In this document: one piece after another, positions 34,427 to 43,146 of the stretch
How the letters are laid out: the number at the start of each line of letters is the position of its first letter
How positions within the stretch are numbered: the first letter of the stretch is position 1
NCBI RefSeq assembly: GCF_018403225.1
Contig: NZ_BOSG01000004.1
Location: 310,001-374,000 of the forward strand
Direction: 5' to 3'
Length of the DNA: 64,000 bases
From: Paenibacillus sp. J23TS9
Lineage (GTDB): Bacteria; Bacillota; Bacilli; Paenibacillales; Paenibacillaceae
The notes under the pieces: model-generated
What the model was told of the DNA's origin: nothing
Databases searched by the model: none
The model's input: only the letters and a program-made list of their open reading frames with translations
Program-made: the position numbers and the translations under genes

Positions 34427-36565
34427 TCACTGCTGAAGCAATCGACTCCACTTGCGCCAAAATCGCCAGTCCTGCGGGTGCTGCCGGTTCATGGCCTGCA
34501 TGGCCTCATCGATTAATTGTTTCTGGCTGTCCAAGAGGTTGGCTTCATAAGGCGCGGATAGCCGTTTATATTGCCCGTTGCTGGACATTTGCCGACCCTT
34601 GTCATTGTCCCGCAGCATGATATCCAGATGATGAAGGATACGCTGCTTCAGTCTGGGATCATATACTGGACAAGCCGTCTCGACGCGGCGGGTGGTGCTG
34701 CGTGTCATTAAATCCCCTGACGAAATATAGATGGAGCAGTCCTCGTCCGCACCAAAACAAAAAATGCGGGAATGCTCAAGGAATCGTCCAACGATGCTGC
34801 GTACCGCAACGTTCTCCGTATGATCCGGGACCCCTGGCAGCAGGCAGCAAATCCCGCGAATGATGAGCTGAACGGGAACGCCAGCTTCCGAAGCTTCAGA
34901 CAGCTTCTGCAGAATTTCGATATCCGTCAAGGAATTCGATTTCATCAGAATGCGGCAGGGCTCACCACGACGAGCTTTCTCGATTTCCCGATCCATGCAA
35001 GCAAGCAGAGGCTGCCTGAAATGATTCGGTGCCACGAGCAAGTGCTGATATTGCCCCTCCAGATTAGACATCGCCATATTTTTGAAAAAGGTGTCCGCAT
35101 CGCGCCCGATTTCTTCATGCGAGGTCATAATGGAGATATCCGTATATAATTTTGCCGTCTTTTCATTGTAATTTCCTGTACTGATATGCGTAATATATTG
35201 AATTCGATTCCGGTCTTTCCGGGTGATGAGACATATTTTGCTATGCACCTTATAACCCTCGACTCCGTAGATAACCTGGCACCCTGCCTCTTCAAGCCGT
35301 TCCGCCCATTCAATATTATTCTGTTCATCGAACCTCGCCTGCAGCTCGATCAAGACGGTTACATCCTTCTGGTTTTCTGCCGCACGGCTTAAATATTGCG
35401 TAATGATCGAGTGCTGAGCCAGCCGGTAAATCGTGATCTTGATCGAGACGACTTGGGGATCTTCAGCGCTTTCCTTCAAAAGCTGTAAAAAAGGATCCAT
35501 CGAATCATACGGATAACAGAGCATCATATCTTCTTTCAGGCACCACTCCGTTATCGTAGGATAGACCTGCGTTTCGAGAGGATTATAGGCCTGGAACGGA
35601 GGATACATACACTTCAGTTTTAAGTGCTTCGGCATGCGCTGGATCAGATCGAACGGATAGTTCATCACAATGGGTGCTGCACTGTTGAACACCTGCTTGC
35701 GGCTCAGCTGCAGCTTATCGCATAACAGTTGTCCCACACGCTTGGGAAGAAAGCCCTCCACTTCTAATCGGACCGGTGCCAGACGCGCCCGTTTCTTAAG
35801 CGTCTTCTTCATAAGAAGCCGGATATCGTCATCGTCTTCGTATTCCAGGTTCTCATCATCCAGCGCAATATCCGCATTCCGGGTCACCGAAACCAGATGG
35901 GCGCTGCTCACTTTATACATGTTGAGCAGCTGCTTGGCATACCCGAGGATGACATGGCTTGTCAAAATATATCGAAAAGATTCTCCCGGCAGCTGGATGA
36001 AATCCGGAAACGATGGGGATACCGGTATAATGCCAAGCGTATGATTTTTGTCCTCAAAACCGCACATCACATAGGGCTGCTCATTCTTCAGATGCGGAAA
36101 CGGATGGTGCGAATCGACCACAACCGGCGATAAAATCGGGAAGATATGCTGTTCATAATATTCTTCAATGAACTTTTTCTCCTGCTTATTCAGGTCCTCC
36201 ATGCCCACGCGATAGATCTGAAAGTTCTGCAGGGCTTGTTCAATCTGGGCAAAAATAGCGTTACGCTTCTCATAAAATGGTTCGGTGGCCGCAAAAATAG
36301 CATCCAGCTGCTCCTGAGCCGTCCATCCGGTCTTGTTATCCCGATGTTCTTCCTTCATGACGGACAAATCCGTTAAACTGCCAACCCGAATCATATAGAA
36401 TTCATCCAGATTGCTGGTGAAGATGGACACAAACTTCAGGCGTTCGAACAACGGAACCCGCTCGTCCATCGCTTCTTCAAGCACGCGCTCATTGAACCGA
36501 AGCCAAGACAGCTCCCGGTTCTGCATATAAAGGGTTTGAGATTTCAATGGCATGGAGGTGATCAT
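34427..36565 (-). CDS. ppk1: Polyphosphate kinase 1
   Basis: 712 residues. The N domain opens with Y-M-Q-N-R-E-L-S-W-L-R-F-N-E-R-V-L, the PPK1 signature. The catalytic PLD-like domains contain I-T-I-Y-R-L-A, V-L-I-E-L-Q-A-R-F-D-E and the autophosphorylated histidine in G-Y-K-V-H-S-K-I-C-L-I, followed by T-H-I-S-T-G-N-Y-N-E. The second domain has R-I-L-M-K-S-N-S-L-T-D. It polymerises the gamma-phosphate of ATP into polyphosphate, reversibly. Its ATG overlaps the ppx stop (ATGA), so synthesis and degradation enzymes are produced from one coupled transcript, as in many bacteria. Confidence 0.96.
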   Translation of the reverse strand: MITSMPLKSQTLYMQNRELSWLRFNERVLEEAMDERVPLFERLKFVSIFTSNLDEFYMIRVGSLTDLSVMKEEHRDNKTGWTAQEQLDAIFAATEPFYEKRNAIFAQIEQALQNFQIYRVGMEDLNKQEKKFIEEYYEQHIFPILSPVVVDSHHPFPHLKNEQPYVMCGFEDKNHTLGIIPVSPSFPDFIQLPGESFRYILTSHVILGYAKQLLNMYKVSSAHLVSVTRNADIALDDENLEYEDDDDIRLLMKKTLKKRARLAPVRLEVEGFLPKRVGQLLCDKLQLSRKQVFNSAAPIVMNYPFDLIQRMPKHLKLKCMYPPFQAYNPLETQVYPTITEWCLKEDMMLCYPYDSMDPFLQLLKESAEDPQVVSIKITIYRLAQHSIITQYLSRAAENQKDVTVLIELQARFDEQNNIEWAERLEEAGCQVIYGVEGYKVHSKICLITRKDRNRIQYITHISTGNYNEKTAKLYTDISIMTSHEEIGRDADTFFKNMAMSNLEGQYQHLLVAPNHFRQPLLACMDREIEKARRGEPCRILMKSNSLTDIEILQKLSEASEAGVPVQLIIRGICCLLPGVPDHTENVAVRSIVGRFLEHSRIFCFGADEDCSIYISSGDLMTRSTTRRVETACPVYDPRLKQRILHHLDIMLRDNDKGRQMSSNGQYKRLSAPYEANLLDSQKQLIDEAMQAMNRQHPQDWRFWRKWSRLLQQ

Positions 36566-37476
36566 GTCTCTTCCCTTCCTTTGGTTAAACGATCATATAA
36601 GAACCCTTCGCGAACGCCTGAGCGGCTGATATGGATCACTTCGCTTCCGAAAAACGCAGCGATCTCATTCAGCAGGATCATGCCGGGAATCAGGGTGTGG
36701 ATACGATCCGGCGCCTTCAGCAAAATAGGAGCAATATGCTTCTTCTTATGATTTTTAAAATGCCGGAGCATCCCTTGCAGTTCCTCGACAGTTAATAGAT
36801 TTCCGTTGTCCGTGTCGCCAAGAACGCCTTTCAATTTGAAGGAAGCGCGAATCGTGCCGCCAACGCCGCAAATCGGCAGCGGGTCCAGATCATCCGGAAC
36901 CGCAAGGGCATGCAGCTTCATGCGCACCAGCTCTGCGATGGCTTCCCGTTCTTTCTCTGTCGGAATGATTTTCTGGACACATTTTTCATAGGCATTCAAG
37001 CACCCGATCGGCAGGCTATCGCTATAACGAATCTCGTTATTTTGAAAAATGGCAATCTCGGAGCTGCCTCCGCCAATGTCAACAAGTACTCCCTCCGCCA
37101 GCTCTACGCTTTGCATCGCTCCCACATAGCTGAGTCTGGCTTCTTCTTCGCCGGAAATCACTTCCACCTCAATCCCGGCGCTTTCACGGATCGCATCGGC
37201 CACTTGCCGGGTATTCGCAATATTGCGGATCGACGCAGTCGCGAACACATGAATGCTGTCAGGCTTAACAGGCAGCTGCTTCAGCATTTTCATATAATCT
37301 TTCAGGGTCTGACAGACTAAACGGATGCCCGCTTCATTCATACTCTTCTTTTGGATATAATGAACCAGTCCTGCCATGGTCTTGCGATGAAATAATACCT
37401 GTGTATCCTGACCTTCATATTGATATACGGTCAAACGAATCGTATTCGATCCGACGTCGACAATCGCAGTAATCAA
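36562..37476 (-). CDS. ppx: Ppx/GppA exopolyphosphatase
   Basis: 304 residues, the short Gram-positive form without the C-terminal HD domain. The actin-like ATPase fold starts with I-V-D-V-G-S-N-T-I-R-L and has F-A-T-A-S-I-R-N, the catalytic E in V-I-S-G-E-E-E-A-R-L-S-Y, and V-L-V-D-I-G-G-G-S-S-E-I. It removes terminal phosphate from polyphosphate or pppGpp. The start is TTG with GGTGTGG upstream. First gene of the ppx-ppk1 operon. Confidence 0.93.
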   Translation of the reverse strand: MITAIVDVGSNTIRLTVYQYEGQDTQVLFHRKTMAGLVHYIQKKSMNEAGIRLVCQTLKDYMKMLKQLPVKPDSIHVFATASIRNIANTRQVADAIRESAGIEVEVISGEEEARLSYVGAMQSVELAEGVLVDIGGGSSEIAIFQNNEIRYSDSLPIGCLNAYEKCVQKIIPTEKEREAIAELVRMKLHALAVPDDLDPLPICGVGGTIRASFKLKGVLGDTDNGNLLTVEELQGMLRHFKNHKKKHIAPILLKAPDRIHTLIPGMILLNEIAAFFGSEVIHISRSGVREGFLYDRLTKGREET

Positions 37477-37614
37477 CTCTATTCACCACACCTTAAATCT
37501 TCGTTTTCTTTCATATATTAATCTTGAATTGTTTTCGCAATGTAAAATCATGGGGATGTCTGAGAAATAAGCGCAGAAATGATGCTATTTTGTCATTTTC
37601 CCTCGGCAGGTAAG

Positions 37615-37659
37615 AAAAAAAACCGTTAAGTACAAGGATTGCTGTACTTAACGGTTTTT
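37615..37659 (-). terminator. Terminator of the ABC exporter gene
   Basis: AACCGTTAAGTACA ... TGTACTTAACGGTT, a 14-pair perfect stem with A/T runs on both sides; the minus strand ends in a long T-run. Confidence 0.9.
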
Positions 37660-37753
37660 CCGGATTTTATTTTCATTTGAACCAGCCCTGCACTTTACGC
37701 GGCATGGCTTCCACCCGGTATATGACATGGGGTCATCGGGTAGGGAGGTAATG

Positions 37754-39595
37754 TCATATAGACGACTGCACATCGGTGCTAAATCGTTCAAACTGCTTGC
37801 TGTGCAGATCGGTATACACCCCGTTGTTCAGCAAAAGTTCTTCATGATTTCCTTCTTCAATAATGGCCCCATCCTTCACCACGAGAATCTTATCGGCAGC
37901 CATGATCGTGGAGAGCCGGTGAGCGATCACGATGCTGGTTTTATCCTGCAGAAGGAGATGCATCGCTTTTTGAATGTAGTATTCCGATGCCGTGTCCAGC
38001 GATGAGGTGGCCTCATCCATAATAATGATGGACGGGTTTTTCAAGAGAACTCTCGCAATGGAAATTCTCTGCTTCTCGCCTCCCGACAGCTTGATCCCCC
38101 GGTTCCCGACGACCGTGTCGTAACCATCCGGAAGTTCCATGATAAAGTCATGAATATATGCCGCTTTACAGGCATTGACCATCTCCTTCTCGCGTGCTTC
38201 GCTGCAGGCGTACAGCAAATTTTCCCGGATCGTCCCGTTGAACAGATAACTGTCCTGGGTGACGAGGCCAATCTGTGATCGCAGGGATTCCAGTGTCATG
38301 TCGCGAATATCCGTTCCGCCGATCCGGATGCTTCCGGAGTCGATCTCGTAAAGCCGCGGAATCAGGTTGGTGATGGTCGTTTTTCCGGCTCCGCTCGGGC
38401 CGACGAGGGCCGTCATCGTGCCGGAGGCCGCTGTGAACGAAATGTCCTGCAGGGCCTGTTTATCCTTCTGATACGCAAAACATACGTCTTCGAAAACGAT
38501 GTCCTGTTTGGTCAAGTCCGCTGCCCGGGCATCAGAGCGATTAACAATCCCGGGCTTCATATCAAAATAATCGAAAATACGTTCAAACAATGCAACCGAT
38601 CTTTTAATCTCCACATACAGATTCGTCATTTGACCGAAAGGACCGTAAATCCGGCCCAGCAGCGCCACGAAGCTGATAATCGCTCCGACCGTGATTTCCC
38701 CCTGTATAAACAGATAACCTCCGTAGAGATAAATAAGCATCGGTCCCAGGCTCGTAAACGTAGTCAAAATCATCATGAACCAGCGGCCTGCCATGGATTC
38801 GCGGATCTGGAGCCGCGTCGACTCCCTGTTAATGGTTCTGAAGCTGTCATACTCCTTCTCTTCCCGCGTGAATAGCTTCATCAACAAATAACCGCTGATG
38901 CTTAGCGTTTCCTGGATGATATGGTTCTGTTCGGACATTTTTTCCTGCGTCTGCTTGGCCAGCTTCCATCGCACATTGCCCATTTTTCTTGTCGGTATAA
39001 TAAACAACGGCACGATCAATATGCCAATGATGGCAAGCTTCCAGTTCATGATGAAAAGCGTGGCGACCGTGGTGGTAAGCACAAACAAATTGCTGGCAAA
39101 ATTAATCACCGTGCTGTTGAAAACGCCTTGAATACCTGAAATATCGCTCGTCATCCGGGTAATAACTTCTCCCTGCTTGACGGCGGAGAAAAACTGCAGC
39201 GGCATCCGCTGCAAATGGACGTACATCTGATTTTTCATATCGTACACGATGCTCTGAGAAATCAATGAATTTAAATAGTTTTGCAGCACGCCGAGCAGCC
39301 CTGACACGACCGTGGTTCCGAGCGAAATCAGCACCAGCTCCGCCAGAAGCTTCATATTTTTGTCCGGAAGCGCATGATCGACGATCCGCTGAATCAGAAT
39401 CGGCGGCAAAAGCCCCAATAATGACGAAACCAACAATATCGATAACACAAGCATGGTCTGTTTCCAATACGGCTTGAAATACTTGAAAATGCGCAGAAGC
39501 ATGGCCTTCGAAATATTGGGCTTTTGCTGGGCGTCATCGAATTTCATCCGGCCAAAGCCCGCACCTGGCATGCCTCCCCCATACATTTTGGACAT
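37754..39595 (-). CDS. ABC exporter, fused membrane and ATPase domains (multidrug type)
   Basis: 613 residues. A G/M-rich N-terminal stretch (M-Y-G-G-G-M-P-G-A-G-F-G) is followed by six membrane helices (about 45-330). The nucleotide-binding domain has Walker A GPSGAGKTT, the Q-loop region VTQDSYLFNGTI, signature LSGGEKQR, Walker B IIIMDEATSSLD and the switch His in VIAHRLST. It is a half-transporter that works as a dimer, of the BmrA/LmrA/MsbA type. A MarR regulator is divergently encoded and a large palindrome overlaps both promoters, so export is probably induced by the drug or toxic metabolite the regulator senses. Confidence 0.92.
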   Translation of the reverse strand: MSKMYGGGMPGAGFGRMKFDDAQQKPNISKAMLLRIFKYFKPYWKQTMLVLSILLVSSLLGLLPPILIQRIVDHALPDKNMKLLAELVLISLGTTVVSGLLGVLQNYLNSLISQSIVYDMKNQMYVHLQRMPLQFFSAVKQGEVITRMTSDISGIQGVFNSTVINFASNLFVLTTTVATLFIMNWKLAIIGILIVPLFIIPTRKMGNVRWKLAKQTQEKMSEQNHIIQETLSISGYLLMKLFTREEKEYDSFRTINRESTRLQIRESMAGRWFMMILTTFTSLGPMLIYLYGGYLFIQGEITVGAIISFVALLGRIYGPFGQMTNLYVEIKRSVALFERIFDYFDMKPGIVNRSDARAADLTKQDIVFEDVCFAYQKDKQALQDISFTAASGTMTALVGPSGAGKTTITNLIPRLYEIDSGSIRIGGTDIRDMTLESLRSQIGLVTQDSYLFNGTIRENLLYACSEAREKEMVNACKAAYIHDFIMELPDGYDTVVGNRGIKLSGGEKQRISIARVLLKNPSIIIMDEATSSLDTASEYYIQKAMHLLLQDKTSIVIAHRLSTIMAADKILVVKDGAIIEEGNHEELLLNNGVYTDLHSKQFERFSTDVQSSI

Positions 39596-39633
39596 CGTCT
39601 TCCCCCTATAGTTATGAATAAAATGATCACCTA

Positions 39634-39684
39634 TTGACTAGATAATAAGGTACCTGTATGATAATGTCAAGGTACCTTATTATC
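39634..39684. promoter_or_regulatory. Converging overlapped promoters and MarR operator
   Basis: Plus-strand promoter for marR: TTGACT (39634-39639), 17 bp, TATGAT (39657-39662). Minus-strand promoter for the ABC exporter: TTGACA (39670-39665), 17 bp, TATTAT (39647-39642). A perfect 15-bp inverted repeat, GATAATAAGGTACCT (39641-39655) and AGGTACCTTATTATC (39670-39684), spans both. A degenerate third copy (around GGTGCC, to 39700) follows. One repressor can shut both promoters. Confidence 0.8.
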
Positions 39685-39715
39685 AGGTGCCTGGATAATG
39701 AGGAGGAACGAACCG

Positions 39716-40366
39716 ATGAACGAAAACGAAAATGAAAACAACGCAACTTTAATGGAACAGCTATTTCAGTTTATTATGCTGCTGCGCAGATATCAGTTTC
39801 ATGTCCGCGGGGATCAGGAGCATTTCGGAGATCCGCACCGGGGACAGGGTCGGGTGCTCGCGCTTCTGAAAATAAAACCGGAAATTACGCAGAAGGAGTT
39901 GACGTATTTGCTCAATATGCGAAATCAGTCTCTGGGCGAGCTCCTCACCAAGTTGGAGCGCAACGGCTTGATCACAAGATCCCCGTCGGAACAGGACCGC
40001 AGAGTTATGAACGTGAAACTGACGGAAACCGGAGCGGAAGCTGCCGACCAGCTCGAACAGCGGCAGCAGGATGAGAACAAGCTCTTCGATTGCTTGAATG
40101 AAGATGAGCAGGCCAAACTTAGCGAATATTTGAATCGCTTAATCGGCCAAATGGAGCAGCAGATCGGGGCTGGAGCTTCTTCTGAGCATAATCCCGGGGA
40201 TTTCTGGGGCGGACATGGACGTCATCGCCCGCACGGCAAAGGGCCTCATGGATTCCGGTTTCACAGAACGACGGGATTTCCTTCCTTCGGTTGGGGACGA
40301 CACCGAGCTCCGGGTGACGAACGCTTCGGCGGGCCACACTCCGGGCAGGATCATGAACAGGAATAA
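39716..40366 (+). CDS. MarR-family regulator with Gly/His/Arg-rich tail
   Basis: 216 residues. The first 145 form the MarR domain: G-R-V-L-A-L-L-K-I-K-P-E-I-T-Q-K-E-L-T-Y-L-L-N-M-R-N-Q-S-L (helix-turn-helix) and the wing L-I-T-R-S-P-S-E-Q-D-R-R-V-M-N-V-K-L-T, with D-R-R as expected. The last 65 residues are an unusual low-complexity tail rich in Gly, His, Arg and Pro (G-G-H-G-R-H-R-P-H-G-K-G-P-H-G), which could bind metal or nucleic acid. GAGGAGG precedes ATG 39716. It is divergent from the ABC exporter and very probably binds the palindrome between them. Confidence 0.88.
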   Translation: MNENENENNATLMEQLFQFIMLLRRYQFHVRGDQEHFGDPHRGQGRVLALLKIKPEITQKELTYLLNMRNQSLGELLTKLERNGLITRSPSEQDRRVMNVKLTETGAEAADQLEQRQQDENKLFDCLNEDEQAKLSEYLNRLIGQMEQQIGAGASSEHNPGDFWGGHGRHRPHGKGPHGFRFHRTTGFPSFGWGRHRAPGDERFGGPHSGQDHEQE

Positions 40367-40490
40367 GAGTCTCAGGACAGCGTTCGTGTCATGTGCTTCC
40401 CGCGTAATCCTGGGAAGCACAGCCAGCCATATTCTTTGAAAGCAACAGCAGGCCTCCGGAGTCAATATGGATTAAAAAAGACGTAAAACG

Positions 40491-40524
40491 GCCTCTCAGA
40501 AATAAATTCTGAGAGGCTTTTTTA
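40491..40524 (+). terminator. Terminator of the marR gene
   Basis: GCCTCTCAGAA ... TTCTGAGAGGC, an 11-pair stem followed by TTTTTTAAT. The rest of 40367-40717 is AT-rich non-coding sequence at the left border of the island; a weak AACCAC/GTGGTT hairpin near 40650-40676 may end the ParB-like transcript. Confidence 0.9.
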
Positions 40525-40717
40525 ATAATGTATGGATTGATAATAAGTTAGATATGCTTGGAAGAGTAAGTAACTACATATATTGTACACTAACCCTACG
40601 CGTCAAAAGATGTTGCACAAGTTCAAAATATTGTAAATACAACAACAACCACATTGCCTTCAAAACCCCTGTGGTTATTTATTCTAGCTATTATTTTCTA
40701 TAACAAACAATGAAATT

Positions 40718-41455
40718 TTATGCAAATACGTTTAATTGCTTTTCAATTTGCTCCTCCCAATGTGATAAGAGGTGTTCTTTATAGTTTATAACAGAGTCAT
40801 CAATAATCTCCCATTGTTCTTTCCAATCAAGCAATTCAAATTTTGTTCTTGTTAGAAGCCATTTTAATTTCTGTATCTTGTCCCCACTTAAATTCCCTTC
40901 AACAAGTGATTGGTATAGCCGATCTTTAATGAAGTGGTGTAACCTTAATCTCCGTACTATTTCTAAGTTAGGGAAACTCCGTTTAAAAGCAAAAGCGAGT
41001 TGCACTATATCCTCTGGGATTTCAGGGTGTACAAGGTAGTGTTTTATATCACCTTCCGTAACACCTATTCTTTTCCCTATTTCTTTAGCCGTGTAACCCT
41101 CTGTCACCAATCGGTCAATGAGCTTATGTCGGTCAATCCAAGTGTTCCTTTCATACTGCAACATTCGTCTAAGTAAATTGAGTCGTTGTTCTGTATCACT
41201 TGTAAGCAGCTGAACTTGACAACGAACGATTTCAATATCACATTCTTTATATGCTTCAAATTCTGGAAAGCCTGCTATAAGCCAATACTTATCTTCATGT
41301 TTATCCTTTTGAACAATTAAAGGAAGGTGGAGGATATTACCCTGAAGGATTAGATTGATTTTTGTTAATAAGCCTTTTTTAGAGGTATTTTCAACGTAAA
41401 GGGGTTCAATTCTAGATAACATTATTTCCTTACATTCAAATTGAAGATTAAACAT
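40718..41455 (-). CDS. ParB-like nuclease-fold protein with HTH
   Basis: 245 residues. The N-terminal half resembles the ParB/sulfiredoxin fold: L-P-L-I-V-Q-K-D, then Y-W-L-I-A-G-F-P-E-F-E-A-Y, then I-V-R-C-Q-V. However, the usual arginine of G-x-R-R is replaced by F-P-E-F. A helix-turn-helix follows (Y-T-A-K-E-I-G-K-R-I-G-V-T-E-G-D-I-K, about residues 132-149), then a helical C-terminus. GAGGAGGGG precedes the ATG, so translation signals are intact. The gene is AT-rich compared with the flanking chromosome and lies downstream of broken conjugation-like genes. Possibly a partition- or DNA-processing protein of a decayed element, perhaps retained for another role. Confidence 0.6.
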   Translation of the reverse strand: MFNLQFECKEIMLSRIEPLYVENTSKKGLLTKINLILQGNILHLPLIVQKDKHEDKYWLIAGFPEFEAYKECDIEIVRCQVQLLTSDTEQRLNLLRRMLQYERNTWIDRHKLIDRLVTEGYTAKEIGKRIGVTEGDIKHYLVHPEIPEDIVQLAFAFKRSFPNLEIVRRLRLHHFIKDRLYQSLVEGNLSGDKIQKLKWLLTRTKFELLDWKEQWEIIDDSVINYKEHLLSHWEEQIEKQLNVFA

Positions 41456-41532
41456 ATAACCCCTCCTCTGTCACATTACTTAAGTGTATGACAGAAGAAA
41501 ATTGTCCTATAACATTCAACCCCTTCACATTA

Positions 41533-41961
41533 CTCCTGAGCTCACAGTTTTTAATTTAGTCGAAGATTACGACACATTCCCCCGCTTTGATTGCATCCCA
41601 GCTCAGATTGCTTATCAGTGTTGTTTTACCTGCCCGTGTCGGCCCGATCAGAACCAGAGTGAGTTTTTATATTCGGGGTCTTTGCTCAGATATGCAGCTT
41701 GATCTTGACCTCGGTACATGTTAACCCCGATAGACATTACGCCTCGCTGCAAGTCTTCCGGCACCTGAGTTTCTGTGTCTCCACTTTATCAATAAAGCCA
41801 TAACGTTCCAAGAGCTCACGACAAGCCAGGGATATGAAATTCTGACAATTCTTCACCGCTCATTTTGTTAACAACAGCGCCCCAAACTGAGAAATCAGTA
41901 TATGAAACCCGTTGCAGACAGATCGAAAGGTAAGGGCATTATCCTCTGTTATCGGGTCAAA
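41533..41961 (-). pseudogene. Broken conjugation-type (HerA/VirB4-like) ATPase
   Basis: Frameshifted coding remains on the minus strand. In order, the pieces read F-D-P-I-T-E-D-N-A-L-T-F-R-S-V-C, then V-N-K-M-S-G-E-E-L-S-E-F-H-I-P-G, then C-R-E-L-L-E-R-Y-G-F-I-D-K, then D-L-Q-R-G-V-M-S-I-G-V-N-M-Y-R-G-Q-D, and finally the Walker A block L-V-L-I-G-P-T-R-A-G-K-T-T-L followed by G-E-C-V-V-I-F-D and a TAA stop. The pieces need at least three frame changes to join. The Walker A with T-R-A-G-K-T-T and the downstream V-V-I-F-D strand fit conjugation-related pumping ATPases. The family name is from memory; only the P-loop is certain. Confidence 0.55.
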
Positions 41962-42116
41962 AGACTACGCTAGGCTACGTCCATTATTACGTTGCCGTAT
42001 TTGATCATGGCATTCGCTTATAACCACAATCTAAGCGTTTAGTATAGCCGCTATGGCCTTCCGCTCTATCGAATCATATCTTACCTTTACCCCCGTTAAG
42101 CCGCTGTAACAAGCTG

Positions 42117-42585
42117 TCAAAGGACGTGTTTTGTTGAATAAGCGAAATCAACGACTACGTCCCCCGTACCTTCAAGAGCTTCTAAAATCATTTCCTTTGC
42201 TTGTGTTCTAATGTGCTGCTTAACACCTGCTTCAAGCCCCAAGGAAGCGCCCACAGAACAGCATAAACCAATAGTTAGCCAAGAAAATTCTTCTTTGCAG
42301 ATTGTAAGTCCCCTTGCACAGCGCTTTGGATTATATCGATCCCGCCTTTTATGACGATGACCCATTTACCCAAGTTCATGAGCTTCTTGTATATCTTTTC
42401 AGCAGCAATATCTATTCCAGTGGTAGCGGCAGCAGGTGTAATATCAGGCAGTCCGATCAGAAGTACAAGCGTGATACCAGGAATCTTGATATTGTCTTTT
42501 TCATAAGCAACGCCTTTAGAATTCGCTCCATATAACAGGAGCTTTTACAACTAGACCTTACCAAACTCATTACATGTGTTTTCAT
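42117..42585 (-). pseudogene. Broken small membrane protein of a mobile element
   Basis: An excellent GGAGGGG and ATG at 42585 begin a frame that is lost after about 15 codons. The main reading continues in another frame: K-L-L-L-Y-G-A-N-S-K-G-V-A-Y-E-K-D, then a hydrophobic segment (I-P-G-I-T-L-V-L-L-I-G-L-P-D-I-T), G-K-W-V-I-V-I-K-G-G-I-D-I-I-Q-S, then a nonsense TAA in the next hydrophobic segment (L-L-V-Y-A-V-L-W-A-L-P-W-G-L). At least one frameshift and one stop. It precedes the broken ATPase in the same direction, as small membrane subunits do in conjugation modules (inference). Confidence 0.5.
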
Positions 42586-42779
42586 TTGGTTCTCCCCTCC
42601 TGCCGAAAGATGATATGATTAAACTTTTTCCTTTTCGCAATCTCCCTTTCGATATTCCCCTTTTCGAAAATCAACCTTCTTAAATTATTGTTGTTGGGTC
42701 CCCGCAAATCACTATTTGAAATATCTAAAATCACGTTGATATAATTCAATCGTTTCTGGAGTTCGAAAAAAGAAATCCC
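42582..42779 (-). pseudogene. Open-frame remnant upstream of the broken membrane gene
   Basis: A 64-codon open frame without a normal start codon: F-F-E-L-Q-K-R-L-N-Y-I-N-V-I-L-D, then L-R-R-L-I-F-E-K-G-N-I-E-R-E-I. It ends in a TGA that overlaps the ATG at 42585 (ATGA), the coupling expected in an operon. Charged, helical, unknown family. It may be the 3' part of a lost gene. Confidence 0.35.
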
Positions 42780-42859
42780 TCATACAAATGTTCCATTTTC
42801 ATCAACCCTTTCTCACGGGGACATACGGCAGGCTTACCCTGTAGAGTCTTGACTTGCTC

Positions 42860-43079
42860 TTACTTAACTTCATGTACTGGATAGAAAACGGCCGCTCTTG
42901 TACTGCTGTAATTCTTGTTGACCGGATTCCGAGCAGGATTCACAGACAATTCGATTCTTTCCCAGCCATAACGTTGTTTTCAACTCTTCACCATGTTTAA
43001 TATGACATCGTATTTCTTAGCAATATCTATTCATCCCTTGAATATAATCTCGTTCTGCCATTACATGTTTTTCAGCCAT
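42860..43079 (-). pseudogene. Broken phage terminase small subunit-like gene
   Basis: ATG 43079 starts M-A-E-K-H-V-M-A-E-R-D-Y-I-Q-G-M, then shifts frame to D-I-A-K-K-Y-D-V-I-L-N-M-V-K-S, then TGA where Trp is expected, then K-Q-R-Y-G-W-E-R-I. This is the helix-turn-helix of phage terminase small subunits (typical pattern D-Y-x-x-G-M-K-Y-K-D-I-A-x-K-Y-x-V-S-x-N-T-V-K-S-W-K-x-R-Y-G-W). One frameshift and one nonsense codon make it a pseudogene. After R-I the frame continues to a stop at 42860 with no recognisable family. Confidence 0.6.
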
Positions 43080-43146
43080 TTATTTCACCTCACCCACCTT
43101 CAAATATTGGCTTGAGTTGTTTTGTAAAATAAAAAAGAGCCCTCAG

